Shown in pieces: positions 10,513 through 22,407 of a stretch of DNA of 64,000 nt (within the stretch, counting starts at the first letter, position 1; each line of letters opens with the position of its first letter). Position numbers and translations under genes: made by a program. The notes beneath the pieces are model-generated. The model searched no databases. It saw only the letters and a program-made list of their open reading frames with translations, and was not told the origin of the DNA. The DNA lies in NCBI RefSeq assembly GCF_024648885.1, contig NZ_JANBBF010000008.1, positions 806,001-870,000 of the forward strand, read 5' to 3'. Source of the stretch: Prauserella salsuginis (GTDB lineage: Bacteria; Actinomycetota; Actinomycetes; Mycobacteriales; Pseudonocardiaceae).

Positions 10513-12291
10513 ATGGTCGCAACCCGAACGGCGGCGGAGACCGCGCACCCGCAGGAGAAGTCGGCGTCCGGGGCGGCGCGCCTGCCGCGGTGGCGCTCGC
10601 GCCTGCAGGGCGCGGCAGCCGTGGCCGCGGGTTCGGCCATGATCGGCGCGCACGGTGCCTACTACGGCAACTGGATCGTCGACGACGCCGCGATCACGTT
10701 CTCCTACGCGCGCAGTTTCTCGGAAGGCCTGGGCCCCGTCGTGCAGGCCGGGGCCCAGCCGGTCGAAGGGTTCTCCAACGTCACGTGGACGCTGTTGCTC
10801 GCGCTGGCCCGACTCGTGGGCCTGTTCGACCACGGCACGATCTTCGGGATCCCCGACTACGTCCTGCTGCCGAAGGTGCTCGCGCTCGTGCTGTGCGCGG
10901 GCATCCTCACCGCGTGCCATGCCGCGCTGACCCGGGTGCTCGTGCGGCCGTGGCTGGGGACCCTCGCCGTGGGCGGCCTGCTCGCGATGACGCCGTCGTT
11001 CGTGATCTGGGTGGTCTCGGGGCTGGAGAACGCTCTCTACGGGCTGCTGATCACGACGCTGGCAGTGCTGGTGTTCCGTGCGGTACTGGACGATGCCGTG
11101 CTGCGGTGGCGGCTGGCGGTCGGTGCGGGCCTGCTCGCCGCACTGGCGGCACTCACGCGGCCCGAGGGGCTGATCTACGGCGGTGTGTATCCGCTGGTCG
11201 TGCTGGGGACGCTGTGGCGGTCGCGAGGAGCGCCGGTGTCGACGGCGGTGCGGTACATCGCGCTGTCGACGGCGGCGTTCGTCGGTGCGGCCGGTGCGTA
11301 CTTTCTGTGGCGCCGGGTCACGTTCGGCGAGTGGCTGTCGGCGCCGTCGATCGCGAAGTCCCAAGGTCTTCCGTATCCGACGGACCTGCCGAAGGCGGGG
11401 CAGATCGTCGGCTATGCGGGCGCACCCGCGATCCTGCTGGTCTGCGTGTTCGTCGGGATGCTGCTGGCCAGGCCGCCGTGGTGGCGGCGCGGGCTCTTCG
11501 CACTGCTGGTGCCGCTGGGACTGGGGCTCGTCGCGTTCACCGTGCTCGAGGACGACTGGATGGGGCACCTGCGGTTCGCCACGCCGATCTGGGTTCTCGG
11601 CGCGCTCACCGCGGTGCTGGCGGCGGCCGAGGTCGTACGGCGCGTGCGGGGCGGGGCCCGAGCGGCGGTCGTGACCGGGATGGTGGTGGCGCTGGTGGCG
11701 AGCGGGTCGTCGTTCGCGGTGGCCGCCTACGACTTCCGCCGCGCGCCGACGTTGTCGGCCTGTCACGTGGCGGATCGCTACGGCCGCGCGTTCAACGGCT
11801 ACGCCGACCTGCTCGGCCTGGACCGCGCGTCGCTACTGCTGCCCGATCTCGGCGGCACCTCGATGACCAGCAGGCTACGGCTGGTCGACATGGCCGGGCT
11901 GACCGACGTCCGCATGGCGCACATGATCCGCAACGAGGACAGGGCGGGCACGAAACGCTACGTCTTCGACGAGGTCCGGCCCACGTTCATCCACACTCGC
12001 CTGCCGTGGACGGGCGGGGGTGATCTCACGGAGGATCCGCGGTTCACGCGCGACTACGTGCGGATCTTCGCCGAGCCCGGGCATCCGTGGCCGGACGGCG
12101 ATTGGGTCCGCCGGGACGTGGTACCCGACTCGGCGACGCTGGAACGGCTGCGTGCCTACGCCGGGGCGACCGCGGGGCGCGTCGCCGACGCCTCGGTGGC
12201 TCCGACCAGTTCGTGCGGCGACACCCTGGGCGTCGGCTCGACGCTACGCCCCGCCCCGCCCGGAGGCCCCGACGGCCGCCCCGGCGAATAG
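10513..12291 (+). CDS. GT-C-like integral membrane glycosyltransferase
   Basis: 592 residues from ATG 10513, with upstream GTG starts possible. About ten hydrophobic segments span residues 35–410, followed by a 150-residue soluble C-terminal part. After the first span comes [17 protein letters not shown] with [16 protein letters not shown]; this DD…VEG(F/Y)(S/T)N pattern is shared by polyprenyl-phosphate-sugar-dependent arabinosyl- and mannosyltransferases of the actinobacterial envelope (AftB/ZomB-like). The paired acidic residues after the first membrane helix are the expected catalytic site. Donor and acceptor are unknown. It is inserted in the his block where other actinobacteria carry impA. 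Confidence 0.65.
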   Translation: MVATRTAAETAHPQEKSASGAARLPRWRSRLQGAAAVAAGSAMIGAHGAYYGNWIVDDAAITFSYARSFSEGLGPVVQAGAQPVEGFSNVTWTLLLALARLVGLFDHGTIFGIPDYVLLPKVLALVLCAGILTACHAALTRVLVRPWLGTLAVGGLLAMTPSFVIWVVSGLENALYGLLITTLAVLVFRAVLDDAVLRWRLAVGAGLLAALAALTRPEGLIYGGVYPLVVLGTLWRSRGAPVSTAVRYIALSTAAFVGAAGAYFLWRRVTFGEWLSAPSIAKSQGLPYPTDLPKAGQIVGYAGAPAILLVCVFVGMLLARPPWWRRGLFALLVPLGLGLVAFTVLEDDWMGHLRFATPIWVLGALTAVLAAAEVVRRVRGGARAAVVTGMVVALVASGSSFAVAAYDFRRAPTLSACHVADRYGRAFNGYADLLGLDRASLLLPDLGGTSMTSRLRLVDMAGLTDVRMAHMIRNEDRAGTKRYVFDEVRPTFIHTRLPWTGGGDLTEDPRFTRDYVRIFAEPGHPWPDGDWVRRDVVPDSATLERLRAYAGATAGRVADASVAPTSSCGDTLGVGSTLRPAPPGGPDGRPGE

Positions 12292-12301
12292 GCTCGCCGG
12301 C

Positions 12302-12685
12302 GTGAGCGAATTGGAACGGCTCGGTGCCGAGAAGTACGTGCTGCTGACCACGTTCCGGCGGTCGGGCACGGCGGTGCCGACCCCGGTGTGGATCGCGCGC
12401 GACGGCGACGAGCTCGTGCTCTACAGCGCCCGCGACGCAGGCAAGGTCAAACGCATCCGTGCGAGCGTCGAGGTCGAGGTGATTGCGTGCGACGTGCGCG
12501 GCGCCAACACCCATGGCGACACCGTGCACGGGACGGCCAGGGTGCTCGACGAGACCGGCAGCGCTCGCGCCCGCGAGGCGATCGCCCGCAAGTACGGGCT
12601 GTTCGGCAAGCTCGCGATGCTGGGCAGCAGGCTCCGAGGCGGGACGTCCCGCACCGTCGGCATCGCCATCACCCTGGCCGCATGA
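12302..12685 (+). CDS. PPOX-class F420-dependent oxidoreductase (Rv2061 type)
   Basis: 127-residue split-barrel flavin/F420-binding protein. KYVLLTTFRRSGTAVPTPVWIA at the N-terminus and GKVKRIRAS, followed by a Gly-rich C-terminal strand, match the probable F420-dependent enzyme family. GTG start at 12302, 10 bp after the membrane gene, so probably one transcript. The substrate is unknown. It converges on priA. Confidence 0.8.
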   Translation: MSELERLGAEKYVLLTTFRRSGTAVPTPVWIARDGDELVLYSARDAGKVKRIRASVEVEVIACDVRGANTHGDTVHGTARVLDETGSARAREAIARKYGLFGKLAMLGSRLRGGTSRTVGIAITLAA

Positions 12686-12716
12686 CCCCGTCAGGGAACG
12701 GGCACGTCGCGGCCGT

Positions 12717-13454
12717 TCAGACCGCGGCGACGGCTTCGAGGGCTTCCGGCAGGGTGAAGGCCTGGGCGTAGAGCGCCTTGCCGATGATCGCACCTTCGAC
12801 GCCGTCGCGTTCCAGTGCCGCCAGCGACCGCAGGTCGTCCACACTGGACACACCACCGGAGGCGATGATCGCGGCATCGGTGCGGGCCGTCACCTCGCGC
12901 AGCAGGCCGACGTTCGGCCCCTTCAGCGTGCCGTCCTTGCTGACGTCGGTCACGACGTAGCGCTGGGCACCGTCGTGGTCCAGACGGTCCATGACCTGCC
13001 AGAGGTCACCGCCGTCCTGGGTCCAGCCGCGGGCGGCGAGCCGGTACCCGTCCTCGCCGATCCGCACGTCCAGGCCGATCGCGACCCGGTCGCCGTACTC
13101 GGACACGACCTTCGCGCACCAGTCGGGCGATTCGAGCGCCGCCGTGCCCAGGTTGACCCGCCGGGCGCCGGTGGCGAGCGCGGCCTTCAGCGACTCGTCG
13201 TCGCGGATACCGCCCGACAGTTCCACCGCGGCGTCGAGCTTCGCCACGACGTCGGCCAGCAGCTCCCGGTTCGATCCCTTGCCGAACGCGGCGTCGAGGT
13301 CGACCAGATGCACCCACTCGGCACCGTCGCGCTGCCAGGTCAGCGCCGCCTCGAGCGGCGATCCGTAGGACGTCTCGGTGCCGGCCTCGCCCTGCACCAG
13401 GCGTACGGCCTGGCCGTCGGCGACATCAACGGCGGGAAGGAGTGTCAGCGTCAC
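12717..13454 (-). CDS. priA: Bifunctional ProFAR/PRA isomerase
   Basis: Amadori isomerase that serves both histidine (HisA) and tryptophan (TrpF) synthesis in actinobacteria. About 245 residues from GTG 13454; a TTG 9 bp upstream is an alternative. Catalytic Asp residues lie in [10 protein letters not shown] and [18 protein letters not shown] and the loop [12 protein letters not shown] supply the Arg/Trp pair that PriA uses for the second substrate. No separate trpF occurs near the trp genes, which agrees. Follows hisH with 91 bp between. Confidence 0.95.
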   Translation of the reverse strand: MTLTLLPAVDVADGQAVRLVQGEAGTETSYGSPLEAALTWQRDGAEWVHLVDLDAAFGKGSNRELLADVVAKLDAAVELSGGIRDDESLKAALATGARRVNLGTAALESPDWCAKVVSEYGDRVAIGLDVRIGEDGYRLAARGWTQDGGDLWQVMDRLDHDGAQRYVVTDVSKDGTLKGPNVGLLREVTARTDAAIIASGGVSSVDDLRSLAALERDGVEGAIIGKALYAQAFTLPEALEAVAAV

Positions 13455-13545
13455 GGTTGCCAACTCTAAGGCCCGGCTCCGCCGATCGGCCTACAGGGGC
13501 AGTCGCCCGCATCGGACCGGCACCGACGGCTCCCGGCACCGGGGC

Positions 13546-14175
13546 CTACAGCGCGGTGACCCAGTTGCGCAGCAGCTGCGCCCCCGCGTCGCCGGACTTC
13601 TCCGGGTGGAACTGGGTGGCGCTCAACGCGCCGTTCTCCACGGCGGCGACGAAATCCTCGCCGTGGTGGGCCCACGTCACCCGCGGCTGCGTGCCGCCGA
13701 GCTCCGACTGCAGGGTCCACTCGCGGACCGCGTAGGAGTGCACGAAGTAGAACCGCTCGCCGGGGTCGATGCCGTCGAACAGCCGCGACCCCTCCGGCGC
13801 CCGCACCGTGTTCCAGCCCATGTGCGGGAGGACGTCGGCCTCGAGCCGTTCGACCGTGCCCGGCCACTCCCCCGTGCCCTCGGTCTCGACACCGTGCTCG
13901 ACCCCGCGCTCGAACAGGATCTGCATTCCGACACAGATGCCCAGCACGGGCCTACCGCCCGCGAGGCGTTTGCCGACGATGCGGTCCCCCTGCACCGACC
14001 GCAATCCCTCGGCGCACGCCGCGAACGCGCCGACCCCGGGCACGACCAGCCCGTCGGCCTCGAGCGCGGCATGCGGATCCGCGGTCACCTCGACGTCGGC
14101 ACCCGCGCGCTCGAGGGCGCGTTCGGCACTGCGGAGGTTGCCCGATCCGTAGTCGAGAATCACAACTGAAGGCAC
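13546..14175 (-). CDS. hisH: Imidazole glycerol phosphate synthase, glutaminase subunit
   Basis: Class I glutamine amidotransferase feeding ammonia to HisF. 209 residues. Nucleophile Cys in VLGICVGMQ, His/Glu in [13 protein letters not shown], and oxyanion-region PGVGAF. GTG start at 14175. Nine bases separate it from the upstream MFS gene, so MFS–hisH–priA form one operon. Confidence 0.96.
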   Translation of the reverse strand: MPSVVILDYGSGNLRSAERALERAGADVEVTADPHAALEADGLVVPGVGAFAACAEGLRSVQGDRIVGKRLAGGRPVLGICVGMQILFERGVEHGVETEGTGEWPGTVERLEADVLPHMGWNTVRAPEGSRLFDGIDPGERFYFVHSYAVREWTLQSELGGTQPRVTWAHHGEDFVAAVENGALSATQFHPEKSGDAGAQLLRNWVTAL

Positions 14176-14184
14176 GGTTCCAGG

Positions 14185-15342
14185 CTACCCGGCGCGCCGT
14201 GGCGCCACCGCTACCGGCAACAGCGCCAGTGACCACGCCGCGAGCAGGCCGAAGGCCACAACGTACGACGTGCCGGACACGATGGCGCCGACGGCGACCG
14301 CGCCCAGTCCCTGACCCGCGTCGAACGCCACGTTCCACGAGATGCTCGCGCGGCCGGCCGACGTGCGCTGGAACATCGACACGAGCGAGTCGTTCTGCAC
14401 GGCGCCGAAGCCGATGCCGAACACGATCATCGACATCACGACGAGCCAGACCGGGCCGCCCTCGCTGAACAGCGCGTAGCCCGCCAGACCGAGACCCGAC
14501 AGGGCCCTGCCCGGCGTCAGCAACCGGCCGGTCCACCGGGTGCCGAGCCTGCCGGCCGCCCAGCGCGACAGGGTGGTGGCGAGCGGCATCAGCAACAGCG
14601 CGACGGACGAACCCGGGGCGAGCAGCAGGATCGGGGTGAACGTCGCCAGGGCGCCGAGACCGGTCGAGGCGGCGAGCATCGGCAGCCACGGCCGCCACGT
14701 CTCCCGCACGGTCGGAAGGAAGCCGCCGCCGCGCTCCGGTTCCGTACTGGGCCGGGCGGGTGGCAGGAACACGGCGGGCAGGAGTGCGAGCGCGGGCAGC
14801 ACGGTCGCGAGCAGGAACACGGCGACGAAACCCCAGTGCTCGGCCAGCCACGGACCGGCGGGCAGCCCGATGAGCTGCGGCAGGCCGGTGGCGAGACCGT
14901 AGATGCCCGAGCCGCGGGGAACGGCGGCGGGCGGCAGGAGTTCGGCGATGAGCGCGCTGCCGCACACCGTCAGCAGGCCGAACCCGATGCCGCGCAGCAG
15001 CGAGAGCGTCAGGATGCCCTCGGGGGAACTCCACTCGATCAGCACCGGGGTGGGCACGCCGAGGAACGCGATGCCGGCGAGGATCGCCGTGCGGTAGCCG
15101 TAGCGGCGCACGAGCAGGCCCGTGCCGAGCTGGGTCACCACGGTGCTGGCCATGAACACGCCGGTGGCGGCGCCCGCGGCGAACGTGCCCGCTCCCTGGC
15201 GGACCGCCCACAGCGGGACGACGGGCAGCAGCAGCGAGAAGCCGGTCAACGCGAGGGCGGTCGCGACGAGCGACAACCGGAACGGCCCGTGCCGCCACGG
15301 CGACTCGTCGCGGGGCCGGGCCTCGGATGCGTCGTCAGGCAT
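14185..15342 (-). CDS. MFS transporter in the his operon
   Basis: 385 residues, 12 hydrophobic segments. The loop between spans 2 and 3 contains LVRRYGYR, a degenerate MFS motif A. The cytoplasmic N-terminus is charged. It is transcribed directly into hisH with a 9-bp gap, so its product may export or import histidine, a precursor or an unrelated drug; sequence alone does not tell. A shifted, Arg-rich reading frame on the same strand is not a gene. Confidence 0.85.
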   Translation of the reverse strand: MPDDASEARPRDESPWRHGPFRLSLVATALALTGFSLLLPVVPLWAVRQGAGTFAAGAATGVFMASTVVTQLGTGLLVRRYGYRTAILAGIAFLGVPTPVLIEWSSPEGILTLSLLRGIGFGLLTVCGSALIAELLPPAAVPRGSGIYGLATGLPQLIGLPAGPWLAEHWGFVAVFLLATVLPALALLPAVFLPPARPSTEPERGGGFLPTVRETWRPWLPMLAASTGLGALATFTPILLLAPGSSVALLLMPLATTLSRWAAGRLGTRWTGRLLTPGRALSGLGLAGYALFSEGGPVWLVVMSMIVFGIGFGAVQNDSLVSMFQRTSAGRASISWNVAFDAGQGLGAVAVGAIVSGTSYVVAFGLLAAWSLALLPVAVAPRRAG

Positions 15343-15402
15343 GGCGACAGTTCTAGTACGTGCGTACAGCTCCCACCAGGGGCGGGCGCAGGGAACGTGT
15401 GC

Positions 15403-15441
15403 AGGGCCTCACCGTAGGGCCTCACCGTAGGGCCTCACCGC
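15403..15441. repeat. 13-bp tandem repeat (3 copies) over the PHP-gene stop codon
   Basis: AGGGCCTCACCGT occurs at 15403 and 15416 and, with one change, at 15429. The third copy contains the stop codon of the PHP gene (15435–15437). Confidence 0.9.
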
Positions 15442-16442
15442 AGAGCGGCCCACGAGGTCAGCTCGTCGGCGGTCCACGTGTTCACGATCCGGTCGGGGGT
15501 CACGCCGCATTCGCTGGCGCGCACGCAGCCGAACGGCAGCCACGACAGCTGTCCCGGCGCGTGCGCGTCGGTGTCGATGGCGAACCGGCATCCCTCCTCC
15601 TGCGCGAGCCGCAACAGCCGCCGCGGCGGGTCGAGCCGCTCCGGCCGCGAGTTGATCTCCACGGCGACGTCGAACTCCCGGCAGGCCGCGAACACCGCCT
15701 TCGCGTCGAACTGCGATTCGGGCCTGCCCCGTCCGGCGACGAGCCTGCCGGTGCAGTGGCCGAGGATGTTCACCCGCGGGTTCGCCACGGCCGTCAGCAT
15801 CCGCTCGGTCATCTCCGCCGCGGACATCCGCAGTTTCGAATGCACGCTCGCGACGACGACGTCGAGCTGTTCGAGCAGGTCCGGATCCTGGTCGAGCGAA
15901 CCGTCGTCGAGGATGTCGACTTCAATGCCGGTGAGGATCCGCAGCGGGGCGAGGCGCTCGCTGCACTCGGCCACGACGTCGAGCTGCCTGCGGAGCCGCT
16001 CGGCCGACAAGCCGCGGGCGACCGTCAACCGGGGCGAGTGGTCGGTGAGCACGAGATACTCGTGACCGAGCGCGCGGGCGGCCTCGGCCATCTCCTCGAT
16101 GGAGCTGCCGCCGTCGGACCAGTCCGAGTGCGTATGGCAGTCCCCGCGCAGGGCTGCATGCAACGGCCCGCCGTCCGGGATGCCTGGTGCACCGCGCGAT
16201 TCCAGGTCCGTCAGATATGCCGGTTCCCTGCCCTGCACGGCCTCGGCGACGACCCCCGCGGTCGTCTTCCCGATTCCGGCGAGTTCGGTCAACGTGCCGG
16301 CCTCGACCCTGCGGGCCAGCTCCCCGTCGGGTAGGTCCGCGACCACGGCGGCGGCGTTGCGGAAGGCCCGCACCCGGTAGCTCGGCTCCCCGGAGCGTTC
16401 CAGGTGCAGGGCGATCTGGCGCAGCACGTTCACGGGGTCCAT
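15435..16442 (-). CDS. PHP-domain phosphoesterase with N-terminal helix-hairpin-helix
   Basis: 335 residues resembling the C-terminal half of family-X polymerases without a polymerase domain. Residues 1–75 carry helix-hairpin-helix features (LRQIALHLERSGE, TLTELAGIGKTTAGVVAEAV), suggesting DNA contact. The PHP domain follows with metal ligands in DCHTHSDWSDG, LTDHSPRL, GIEVDIL, VASVHSKL, ILGHCTGR and DTDAHAPGQ, so the trinuclear site looks complete. Exonuclease or phosphoesterase activity, perhaps in DNA repair, is inferred. ATG 16442; divergent from the VanW gene by 358 bp. Confidence 0.8.
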   Translation of the reverse strand: MDPVNVLRQIALHLERSGEPSYRVRAFRNAAAVVADLPDGELARRVEAGTLTELAGIGKTTAGVVAEAVQGREPAYLTDLESRGAPGIPDGGPLHAALRGDCHTHSDWSDGGSSIEEMAEAARALGHEYLVLTDHSPRLTVARGLSAERLRRQLDVVAECSERLAPLRILTGIEVDILDDGSLDQDPDLLEQLDVVVASVHSKLRMSAAEMTERMLTAVANPRVNILGHCTGRLVAGRGRPESQFDAKAVFAACREFDVAVEINSRPERLDPPRRLLRLAQEEGCRFAIDTDAHAPGQLSWLPFGCVRASECGVTPDRIVNTWTADELTSWAALR

Positions 16443-16696
16443 CGCTCACCTCGCCGGTTCGGCGGCTCACCCGGCCGCGGGACTCGTCCGGCCGCAGGGT
16501 CCGCCGGCCGGGCCGGTCGCGGTCGGCGTACTACGATCCGGTGACGTCATTATCGTGGACAGCGGCGGTTTTCACGCGGCGCTGCCGATCACCGGATCCG
16601 GTCGGCGTCCGCACCCGGCGTGACCGTGCCCTCGGCCATCCGGCCCAGTGCACCCTACGACCGTCGTAACCCGTTCCGGCCTGCGAGAACGAGCTG

Positions 16697-16729
16697 CGGT
16701 GGTCCGACGGGGGTCGCGTCGGACCACCG
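16697..16729. other. Perfect 13-bp hairpin inside a divergent spacer (16443–16800)
   Basis: CGGTGGTCCGACG (16697–16709) and its exact complement (16717–16729) enclose a 7-nt loop. Both flanking genes start, not end, at this 358-bp spacer, so it is not their terminator. It could end a short unannotated transcript or act as a regulatory element. Nothing else convincing was seen in the spacer apart from a TTGACC at 16747 that might be a -35 box for the VanW gene. Confidence 0.6.
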
Positions 16730-16800
16730 TGCACACAGGCCGTATCTTGACCCGGTAGTCGGGGTCCGTTATTGCACGCACAGCGCGTGGAGGGGTTGTT

Positions 16801-19065
<2,265 letters not shown>

Positions 19066-19105
19066 CTCCCGGCAGCACGCCGGGCGGCGATCACCACGAA
19101 CACGA

Positions 19106-19140
19106 AGAGCGGGCGGGCCCGAACCGGGCCCGCCCGCTCT
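19106..19140. terminator. Bidirectional terminator between VanW gene and dehydrogenase gene
   Basis: A 15-bp perfect stem (19106–19120 with 19126–19140) and a 5-nt loop lie between two converging genes, 40 bp after one stop and 20 bp from the other. Confidence 0.85.
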
Positions 19141-19159
19141 CGTCGCCGCGCGGCCGGTG

Positions 19160-20236
19160 TCAGCCCACGGTGAGGATCGACCGCAGGTGCGAGACCTCCG
19201 ACATGCGGCGCTCGGCCAGCCGGTCGGCTGCCGTCACCGCGGGCACACCCTCCTCGTCTGCGAGCGCGAACACCGCCTTGGCCGTGTCGTACAGCGACGT
19301 CGCCTTGAGCCGGGCCCGATCGGCGTCGTAGCCACGCAGTTCGTCACTGACCTGGATCGTGCCACCGGCGTTGACGAGATAGTCGGGGGCGAACAGGATG
19401 CCGCGGTCCTGCAGCAGCTTCTCGACGCCAGGATGGGCGAGCTGGTTGTTGGCGGCGCCGCAAACGATCGCCGCGCGCAACGCGGGCACGGTGTCGTCGT
19501 CGAGCACACCACCGAGCGCGCACGGGGCGAAGATGTCCACATCGGACGCGATCAGTGCGGCGGTGTCGTCGACGACCTCCACCGACGGGTGGACCGCACG
19601 GACCTGGTCGACGGCCTGCTCGTCGACGTCGGTGATGACGATCTCCGCCCCTGCCTGCGCCAGGTGGCCGACGAGCAGTTTGCCGACCTTGCCGACGCCT
19701 TCGACACCGACCCGCTTGCCCTTCAGCTCAGGACTTCCCCAGGCGTGTTCCGCCGAGGCGCGCATGCCCTGGTAGACACCGAACGCGGTGAGCTCCGAGG
19801 AGTCACCCGCACCGCCTTCCTCGCGCGAGCGGCCGGTGACGAAACCGGTCTCCCTGGCGATGATGTCCATGTCGCGCACATACGTGCCGACGTCGCACGC
19901 CGTGATGTACCGGCCGCTCAGCGACTGGATGAACCGGCCGTAGGCACGCAGCAGAGCCTCCGTCTTGAGCGTGGCGGGATCACCGATGATGACCGCCTTG
20001 CCACCGCCGAGGTCCAGTCCGGCGAGCGCGTTCTTGTAGGCCATCCCCTTCGACAGGGCCAGCACATCGTCGAGTGCGGCGTCCTCGTCCGGGTACGGGT
20101 AGAAGCGGGTGCCGCCGAGTGCCGGGCCCAGCGCGGTCGAGTACACCGCGATGATGGCCTTCAGTCCGGTGGCACGGTCATGACAGTAGACGACCTGCTC
20201 GTGGCCGCTCTCGCGGCCGAATACACCGTCGGTCAC
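19160..20236 (-). CDS. Leucine/valine (Glu/Leu/Phe/Val-type) dehydrogenase
   Basis: NAD-dependent oxidative deamination of branched-chain amino acids to 2-oxo acids. 358 residues. Catalytic Lys is in [10 protein letters not shown], the substrate domain has [10 protein letters not shown], and the Rossmann domain starts at [13 protein letters not shown]. The length and GGGK pattern fit leucine/valine dehydrogenase rather than glutamate dehydrogenase. GTG 20236 is chosen because AAAGGAG lies 9 bp upstream. It may supply branched starter units for fatty acids. Exact substrate preference is not readable. Confidence 0.88.
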   Translation of the reverse strand: MTDGVFGRESGHEQVVYCHDRATGLKAIIAVYSTALGPALGGTRFYPYPDEDAALDDVLALSKGMAYKNALAGLDLGGGKAVIIGDPATLKTEALLRAYGRFIQSLSGRYITACDVGTYVRDMDIIARETGFVTGRSREEGGAGDSSELTAFGVYQGMRASAEHAWGSPELKGKRVGVEGVGKVGKLLVGHLAQAGAEIVITDVDEQAVDQVRAVHPSVEVVDDTAALIASDVDIFAPCALGGVLDDDTVPALRAAIVCGAANNQLAHPGVEKLLQDRGILFAPDYLVNAGGTIQVSDELRGYDADRARLKATSLYDTAKAVFALADEEGVPAVTAADRLAERRMSEVSHLRSILTVG

Positions 20237-20458
20237 GGGTGGTGACTCCTTTGTCGGTTCCGGCGCGGCGCCGGTCGGCGCCGGTCGGGATCGGTTGTGG
20301 TCCACGGCGACGGCTGCGGGGTTGCCGCAGCGCACACCGCGCGAGCTCACGATAGCCCCGCGTCGAGGCGAGGGGGAAGCGACGGAGGTCGCCGACCGCC
20401 CTGCCGGGTGCCACGCGCTCCGCAGCCGCGTGACGTCGGCAGCCGCGCGCCGCCGGGG

Positions 20459-21484
20459 TCACGGTCGGTGACGGACCGCCGCCCTCGGCACCGCCGTGCT
20501 CGACACGCGCTCCCTCGACACCGGCTCCCTCGACACCGGCGCCGTGGCGGACCGCCCTGCCGTCTCCTCCGGCATCGGGGCGGGTTCGGCCGTAGCGGTC
20601 GACGGTGTCGACGCACCCGCCCCGTCATCCGGCTCGGGAACCGGCGCCGGCCTGCCACCCCGTGGCCGCAGGGCCGCGCCGGCGACGGTGACCGTGCCCA
20701 GCGCCGAGGCGACGGCCGCGTCGGCGAGCGCCGCTAGTTCCCGTCGATCCCCGGCGCGGCCCGGTGCGATCTCGGGGCACACTGTCAGTTCGAGCGTCAG
20801 GTCGGGGATGGCGACGGTGCGCCGCAGCGAGGCGATGAGCGACTCGGGGCCGATGAACGCGGGCCGGGTCGTCTCCCGGCCGCCCGCCAGGTACCGGACG
20901 GCCACCGGCCGCACGGGCACACCCGCGTCGATCGCCGCCTGGAACAGCGCAGGGCGGAACCGGCCGGACGCCGAACCGCACCACGTCGTGCCCTCAGGAT
21001 TCACGGTGATCAATGCCCCGGAGCGCAGCGCCGTGGCCAACGCGTCCACGGCGGCGGGCAGCGCCGACAACCGCTCGCGGTCGAGGAACACCGTGCCCGC
21101 CCGCGACGCCAGCGTTCCCAGCACCGGCCACGAGGCGATCTCCCGTTTCGCGAGCGCCCGCATGGGACGCGTCGCGTTCAGACCGAGTATGTCGGCGAAC
21201 GAGATGTGATTGCTGACCACGAGTGCACCGCGGCCGCTGCCGTCGAGCTCACCGTGGACCACGAGCCGGATTCCCAGCGCGGCCAGCAGCCCGCGGAACA
21301 CGCCGCGTACGACGCGGTCGCGGCAGGGCGGTATCGCCAGCACCGGCACGAGCAGCAGACCGGCGGTGACGACCAGCGCCGCCCCGGTCAGCCGCAACGC
21401 CCGCCGCACCGCGCCGACGCGTGTCGCCTCCGGGGTGAGACAGCCGTCGCCGCACGGCGACACGGGCATCCACGGGTGGCTCAT
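20459..21484 (-). CDS. 1-acyl-glycerol-3-phosphate-type acyltransferase (PlsC/OlsA-like)
   Basis: 341 residues. One N-terminal membrane span (about 30–52) precedes a PlsC domain with VSNHISFADILGL (a relaxed NHxxxxD motif), GTVFLDRERL and VNPEGTTW. The last 70 residues are low-complexity and include an exact PVSRE duplication encoded by two 15-bp copies (20509–20538). ATG 21484 overlaps the upstream N-acyltransferase stop as ATGA. This pair occupies the Rv3026c/Rv3027c position of M. tuberculosis and also resembles the OlsB–OlsA order of ornithine-lipid synthesis. Acyl acceptor unproven. Confidence 0.82.
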   Translation of the reverse strand: MSHPWMPVSPCGDGCLTPEATRVGAVRRALRLTGAALVVTAGLLLVPVLAIPPCRDRVVRGVFRGLLAALGIRLVVHGELDGSGRGALVVSNHISFADILGLNATRPMRALAKREIASWPVLGTLASRAGTVFLDRERLSALPAAVDALATALRSGALITVNPEGTTWCGSASGRFRPALFQAAIDAGVPVRPVAVRYLAGGRETTRPAFIGPESLIASLRRTVAIPDLTLELTVCPEIAPGRAGDRRELAALADAAVASALGTVTVAGAALRPRGGRPAPVPEPDDGAGASTPSTATAEPAPMPEETAGRSATAPVSREPVSRERVSSTAVPRAAVRHRP

Positions 21485-22248
21485 ACCGCGGCTCCGAGAA
21501 AGTACTTGAGGTACCGCTCGTCGACCTGTTGCAGGTCGAGCAGCACGAAGAAGTCGGCGACGTCGAAGTCCGGGTCGTGGGCGGGTGGCCCGCAGACCCG
21601 TGCACCGAGGCGGACGTACCCGCGCAGCAGCGGTGGCAAGACCGGGCGGGCGGGTCGGGCGAGCTCGTCGCATCGCCACGGCTGCAGCGGTGTCACGCGG
21701 TGGGTTTCGTCGGCGAAGTGCTTGCTGCGCACGATGTCCCAGACGCCCGCGGCCTGCGCGCCGCCGTCGGCGAGCGGCACCGAGGCGCAGCCCGCGAGGT
21801 ACCGATGCCCGGACAGCAGCATGTACCGCGCGATACCCGCCCACACCAGGCTGACGACGGCTCCCGTCCGGTGGTCGGCGTCCACACAGGACCGTCCGGT
21901 TTCGACGAGCGAACCACGCAGCGGGTTCAGTGCAGAGAGGTCGAATTCGGTGTCGGAGTAGAGATGCCCGGCCTCGCGCGCCCGGTCCGGCGGCAGCATC
22001 CGGTAGGTGCCGACGATCGCTCCGGTCTCGTCGTCGGTGACCACGAGGTGGTCGCAGAAGGCGTCGAACGGGTCGACGTCCGCACCGCCCGGCCCTGGTG
22101 CGAGCCGCGCGCCCATTTCCTCCGCGAAGACCCGGTGCCGCAGCCGCTGCGCGGCGAGCACCTCGTCCTCCCCTGAGGCGACGCGCAGTGAGTACCGCGC
22201 ACCGCCCGCCGTCCGGTCCGTACTGAGCAGGGGCTGTGACCGCGTCAT
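21481..22248 (-). CDS. GNAT-fold N-acyltransferase (OlsB/hemolysin-like)
   Basis: 255 residues from ATG 22248; an ATG at 22311 would add 21 residues. Family motifs include [52 protein letters not shown] and [19 protein letters not shown], as in ornithine-ACP N-acyltransferases and the hemolysin-like GNAT group. It probably makes a lyso-aminolipid or another N-acyl intermediate that the coupled PlsC-type enzyme acylates again. Acts at the inner face of the membrane. Acceptor amino acid unknown. Confidence 0.8.
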   Translation of the reverse strand: MTRSQPLLSTDRTAGGARYSLRVASGEDEVLAAQRLRHRVFAEEMGARLAPGPGGADVDPFDAFCDHLVVTDDETGAIVGTYRMLPPDRAREAGHLYSDTEFDLSALNPLRGSLVETGRSCVDADHRTGAVVSLVWAGIARYMLLSGHRYLAGCASVPLADGGAQAAGVWDIVRSKHFADETHRVTPLQPWRCDELARPARPVLPPLLRGYVRLGARVCGPPAHDPDFDVADFFVLLDLQQVDERYLKYFLGAAV

Positions 22249-22316
22249 GACAGGGATGCTCGCGTCGGCAGGCAAACCGCGGCGGGCACCGGCCGTGGCC
22301 GGTGGCTGCACACCCG

Positions 22317-22333
22317 GTGAACGCTCCGTTCAC
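22317..22333. promoter_or_regulatory. Inverted repeat GTGAAC-N5-GTTCAC upstream of the acyltransferase pair
   Basis: Perfect 6-bp arms about 70 bp upstream of the chosen OlsB-like start, between that gene and the etfA terminator. It could be an operator; the factor is unknown. The 5-bp gap differs from the 4-bp gap of the actinobacterial LexA box. Confidence 0.35.
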
Positions 22334-22350
22334 ACCGGCCTCACACGCGA

Positions 22351-22387
22351 ACGGCCGCCTCCCCGCGCAGTGCGGGAAGGCGGCCGT
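22351..22387 (-). terminator. Terminator of the etfBA operon
   Basis: A 16-bp stem with one G·T-type mismatch (22351–22366 with 22372–22387) and a 5-nt loop, 20 bp past the etfA stop. Confidence 0.8.
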
Positions 22388-22407
22388 GTGCTGCGAGCGT
22401 GGGTGTC

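Noticed and set aside
10375-11766. Minus-strand frame of 463 codons opposite the GT-C-like gene
   Set aside because: Low-complexity Arg/His/Gln sequence; the plus strand encodes a clear multi-span membrane protein.
22317-22333. LexA (SOS) box
   Set aside because: Actinobacterial LexA sites have GAAC and GTTC 4 bp apart; here the order and 5-bp spacing differ, and no repair gene follows.
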